This document shows positions 48,215-50,000 of a stretch of 50,000 bases of DNA, piece after piece. The notes below the pieces were generated by a model. The model saw only the letters and a list, made by a program, of their open reading frames with translations, ran no database searches and had not been told where the DNA came from. Position 1 is the first letter of the stretch. The number at the start of each line of letters is the position of its first letter. Origin of the DNA: Symbiodinium natans. Taxonomy: Eukaryota; Sar; Dinophyceae; Suessiales; Symbiodiniaceae. The stretch lies in assembly GCA_905221605.1 (NCBI GenBank), contig CAJNDS010000724.1, positions 137,501 to 187,500 of the forward strand, written 5' to 3'. Position numbers and translations under genes: made by a program.

Positions 48215-49003
48215 CTCTCCCACGACCCCCAAACATAAGCCCTCAACCCAGAGATCAGCTGCTAGGATCAGACATGAGCTTCCGTCAGAAGTGGCAAGGG
48301 TTTAGACCTCCAGCTATAGCCCCAAACCCTCCTAAACACCAGTTCGGGTTTAGGCTTGCTTTAGGGCTGAAGTTTAGGATTCAGGGATCAGGGTTCAGGG
48401 TTTAGGGTTTAAGGCTTAGGGCTTAGGCTCTAGGCCCAAACCTTAACCCCCTGTAAGCCCTCAAACCCTAAGCCCTCAGCCCTCAGCCCTAAACCCTAAA
48501 CCCTAAACCCTAAACCCCAAACCCTAAACCCTAAACCAGCCCCCCTTTTGGCGGGCCGAGATCTGGCCTCAACGGCACCCCGGATGATGTCGTGCACGAT
48601 TTCCTCTGGAAGCTTGTTCTGCAGCATCCTGAGATCATGCTCCAGGGTTTAGGGTTTAGGGTTTAGGGTTTAGGGTTTAGGGTTTAGGGTTTAGGGTTTA
48701 GGGTTTAGGGTTTAGGGTTTAGGGTTTAGGGTTTAGGGTTAGGGTTTAGGGTTTAGTGTTTAGGGTTTAGGGTTAGGGGTTAGGGGTTAGGGGTTAGGGG
48801 TTAGGGGTTAGGGGTTAGGGGTTAGGGGTTAGGGGTTAAGGGTTAGGGGTTAGGGGTTAGGGGTTAGGGGTTAGGGGTTAGGGGTTTAGGGTTTAGGGCG
48901 GGGGGGAGGGTTCAGTCTGTACGAAGCCCTACACCATCCTAAACCCCCTCCTTTGGCGAGCAGAGAGGCTGGTAGATGAGGCAGGCGAAGTCAGCATGGA
49001 GTC
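42505..49003 (-). CDS. Ribonucleotide reductase small subunit (R2), partial gene span
   Basis: R2 holds the di-iron/tyrosyl radical used to make deoxyribonucleotides. Six minus-strand exons join in frame: EGLHADFACLIYQ, MLQNKLPEEIVHDIIRGAVE, VERTFICDALSCDLVGMNK, DLMTKYIEFVADRLLTALGH, SKIFGSANPFDFMELISLQG, GKTNFFEKRVGEYQK. These are consecutive conserved blocks of eukaryotic R2, including the E-x-x-H iron-ligand motif in EGLH. All six donors are GC and all acceptors AG|G. The 5' half lies beyond the right edge and the C-terminal tail was not found below 42,505. An intronless leucine-rich ORF sits in the 3.5-kb intron between exons 3 and 4. Confidence 0.93.
43158..43214 (-). CDS. R2 exon, KIFGSANPFDFMELISLQ
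   Basis: CTAAG|GC to GCAAG|GC. Confidence 0.94.
44297..44357 (-). CDS. R2 exon, DLMTKYIEFVADRLLTALGH
   Basis: CGTAG|GAC to CACA|GC. Confidence 0.94.
45113..45173. mobile_element. Dispersed copy of the CTTGGG/CCCAAG element
   Basis: Short copy CCTCTTGGG ... AATTCCCAAGGGGGATATA inside a telomere-like tract. Confidence 0.7.
46107..47294 (-). CDS. Intronless leucine-rich ORF, 395 residues
   Basis: A single ATG-to-stop frame, by far the longest in the window. Regular leucine spacing is seen (FRKLRRLDVSAW, CHALEALHFYGC, TNLLELSLSVHP, LFLEHVEFHDSLA, LCSLRLLHVQ), so a leucine-rich-repeat-like fold is likely; the N-terminus is loosely F-box-like but not convincing. There is no signal peptide and no telomere-like array inside. 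It lies in the R2 intron between exons 3 and 4, same strand. Its lack of introns, unlike every neighbour, fits a retrocopy, but I found no spliced-leader relic upstream. Another frame (46,013-46,333) also looks protein-like, so a frameshift near the 3' end cannot be excluded. Confidence 0.65.
   Translation of the reverse strand: MTVLEKKFVWKQLAPCVDALTIAAASMSSRTVKSLCVSANGLLIVPFVGVDSEHDAGQSIKSLHAIDKGEVVELSVSEGISLKRPDPDFFTLCLGWLLGAFRKLRRLDVSAWRGNWDSSQYSSLWMTVLRNLQRHCHALEALHFYGCPEPAVKVLPTFTNLLELSLSVHPTSAWSVALLLDRLADCASSLCRLHAVRFEMLCGMEDCTSSLQRCMDAFPLKHVWIVDDALDDALAKVLSRIRWPSSCCMLGLSAAFPGEGLCALAEQVCRSCACGLFLEHVEFHDSLALTALHVQKFLATLQWSWLQDFYWAPPTKLPSADVQSVWDSLCTLVDNLCSLRLLHVQKADNEGDPSEDLANVAWKWGVALSYQSRLSSKVPVCVGCCDCEFNSGGLV
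47342..47815. repeat. Two TTTAGGG arrays
   Basis: 47,342-47,500 and 47,650-47,815, in the R2 intron between the leucine-rich ORF and R2 exon 3. Confidence 0.96.
47848..47904 (-). CDS. R2 exon, VERTFICDALSCDLVGMNK
   Basis: GGCAG|GTAG to AACAAG|GC. Confidence 0.93.
48078..48212. repeat. CT dinucleotide microsatellite
   Basis: Polypyrimidine CT run with GCTC and TGTC interruptions; the frames on both strands are artefacts. Confidence 0.95.
48568..48628 (-). CDS. R2 exon, MLQNKLPEEIVHDIIRGAVE
   Basis: CTCAG|GATG to TTGAG|GC; completes the split Gln codon of the previous exon. Confidence 0.92.
48644..48900. repeat. TTTAGGG array turning into TTAGGGG array
   Basis: Clean switch near 48,772. Confidence 0.96.
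48970..49003 (-). CDS. R2 exon, EGLHADFACLIYQ
   Basis: Donor TACCA|GC. The start is set at GAAG|GA; an acceptor in the flanking array is possible. Confidence 0.87.
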
Positions 49004-49222
49004 CTTCGACCCCTAAACCCTAAACCCCAAACCCTAAACACTAAACCATAAACACTAAACCCTAAACCGTAAACCCTAAACCCTTAACCCTGAACCCCTA
49101 AACCCTAAACCCACGCTCGGGGGCTTTTGGGGGGTTTCGGGCTCATGGGACTCTAAGGCTGGTGGGGTGCCGGGATCGGGGATCGAGGCTCAAAGGGCAT
49201 AGACACCTTAAGCAACCCCAAA

Positions 49223-49678
49223 GTTTAGGGTTTAGGGTTTAGGGTTTAGGGTTTAGGGTTTAGGGCTTGGGGCTTAGGGGCTTTGGGTTTAGGGTTTGGT
49301 TTAGGGTCTAGGGTCTAGGGTCTAGGGTCTAGGGTCTAGGGTCTAGGGTCTAGGGTCTAGGGTCTAGGGTCTAGGGTCTAGGGTCTAGGGTTTAGGGCTT
49401 AAGTCGCTGCATGTAACAGCAGTGTTCCATGCTACTCCACAGAGGGGAGAGGCTTGAGGGCACCCGAAACCCTGAAGAGGCTTCGGGCGGAGGGCTTGAT
49501 GGTGGCACCCAGGGGCCTGCGCCCACTGGGTTTAGGGTTTAGGGTCTAGGGTTTAGGGTTTAGGGTTTAGGGTTTAGGGTTTAGGGTTTAGGGTTTAGGG
49601 TTTAGGGTTTAGGGTTTAGGGTTTAGGGTTTAGGGTTTAGGGTTTAGGGTTTAGGGTTTAGGGTTTAGGGTTTAGGGC
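49223..49678. repeat. TTTAGGG and TCTAGGG arrays
   Basis: 49,305-49,390 is pure TCTAGGG; 49,528-49,678 is TTTAGGG. Upstream R2 exons may be hidden between here and the edge, but none was recognised. Confidence 0.95.
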
Positions 49679-50000
49679 GACCAAAACCCTAAGCCGCCTA
49701 CACCCCCAACCCCCTTGCCACCCTCGACCCCTAAACCCGAATCCCATTCAAGCCCCCAACAAGCTTCAAAAACAGTAACAAACACTTTAAAGCAAAAAGG
49801 AAAACATGTACAAGAATGGAGAACCCTAGGCCCTAGACAACCCTAAATCCTCTTAAAGAACCCAAACTCGGACTTAAGAGAAACCCTCCAAAGCCCCAAG
49901 CAACCCGTGGAAACCTTGAAAATCCTTGAAAAACCCAAAACCTCCTGAAAACCCCAAAGTGGGGACTTCGGATTCACGCCCCTAAACCCTAAACCCTAAA

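Noticed and set aside
47958-48305. Arg-Glu or Ser-Leu dipeptide ORFs
   Set aside because: Translation of the CT repeat.

Overview
This window looks like nuclear DNA of a dinoflagellate, most likely a Symbiodiniaceae-type alga. The grounds are: plant-type telomere repeats (TTTAGGG/CCCTAAA) scattered throughout; introns with GC, GA or GT donors and AG|G acceptors; introner-like introns with inverted ends and short target duplications; and RCC1-repeat and ankyrin proteins that begin with a ubiquitin-like fold. No database search was possible; all exon joins below were read by hand and checked by reading frame.

The key to the layout is that short unique islands between the telomere-like arrays are largely exons. 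On the minus strand, 27 islands (21-69 nt each) read in order as a bacterial-type, probably organellar, isoleucyl-tRNA synthetase (IleRS). They run from about 36,358 (the VHTAPGHG region) down to 474 (the region after the KMSKS loop), about 36 kb for about 370 residues, and both gene ends are missing. Six more minus islands (49,003 to 42,505) read as a ribonucleotide reductase small subunit (R2), with its 5' part beyond the right edge. Nearly all junctions keep the reading frame.

Other complete or near-complete genes sit inside introns of these two, on the same strand. They are a ubiquitin-like/ankyrin gene (4,188-5,038), a ubiquitin-like/RCC1-repeat gene of 8 coding exons including one of 8 nt (16,994-19,278), an unrecognised 317-residue gene of 7 exons (29,866-32,219), and an intronless leucine-rich ORF (46,107-47,294). 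A plus-strand cysteine-rich terminal exon (27,679-27,906) also lies inside an IleRS intron. The stretch 36.4-42.5 kb between the two host genes holds several less certain genes on both strands.

The rest is repeats: telomere-like arrays of many sequence variants and both orientations, MITE-like elements with inverted ends, introner copies, microsatellites (TTTATA, GTAT, AGT, CT) and one tRNA-like relic. Several telomere-like arrays are flanked by 10-24 bp direct duplications. In three genic cases the splice sites fall inside the duplication, so splicing removes the array with exactly one copy. This suggests that telomere-repeat insertion has been a way of making introns here.
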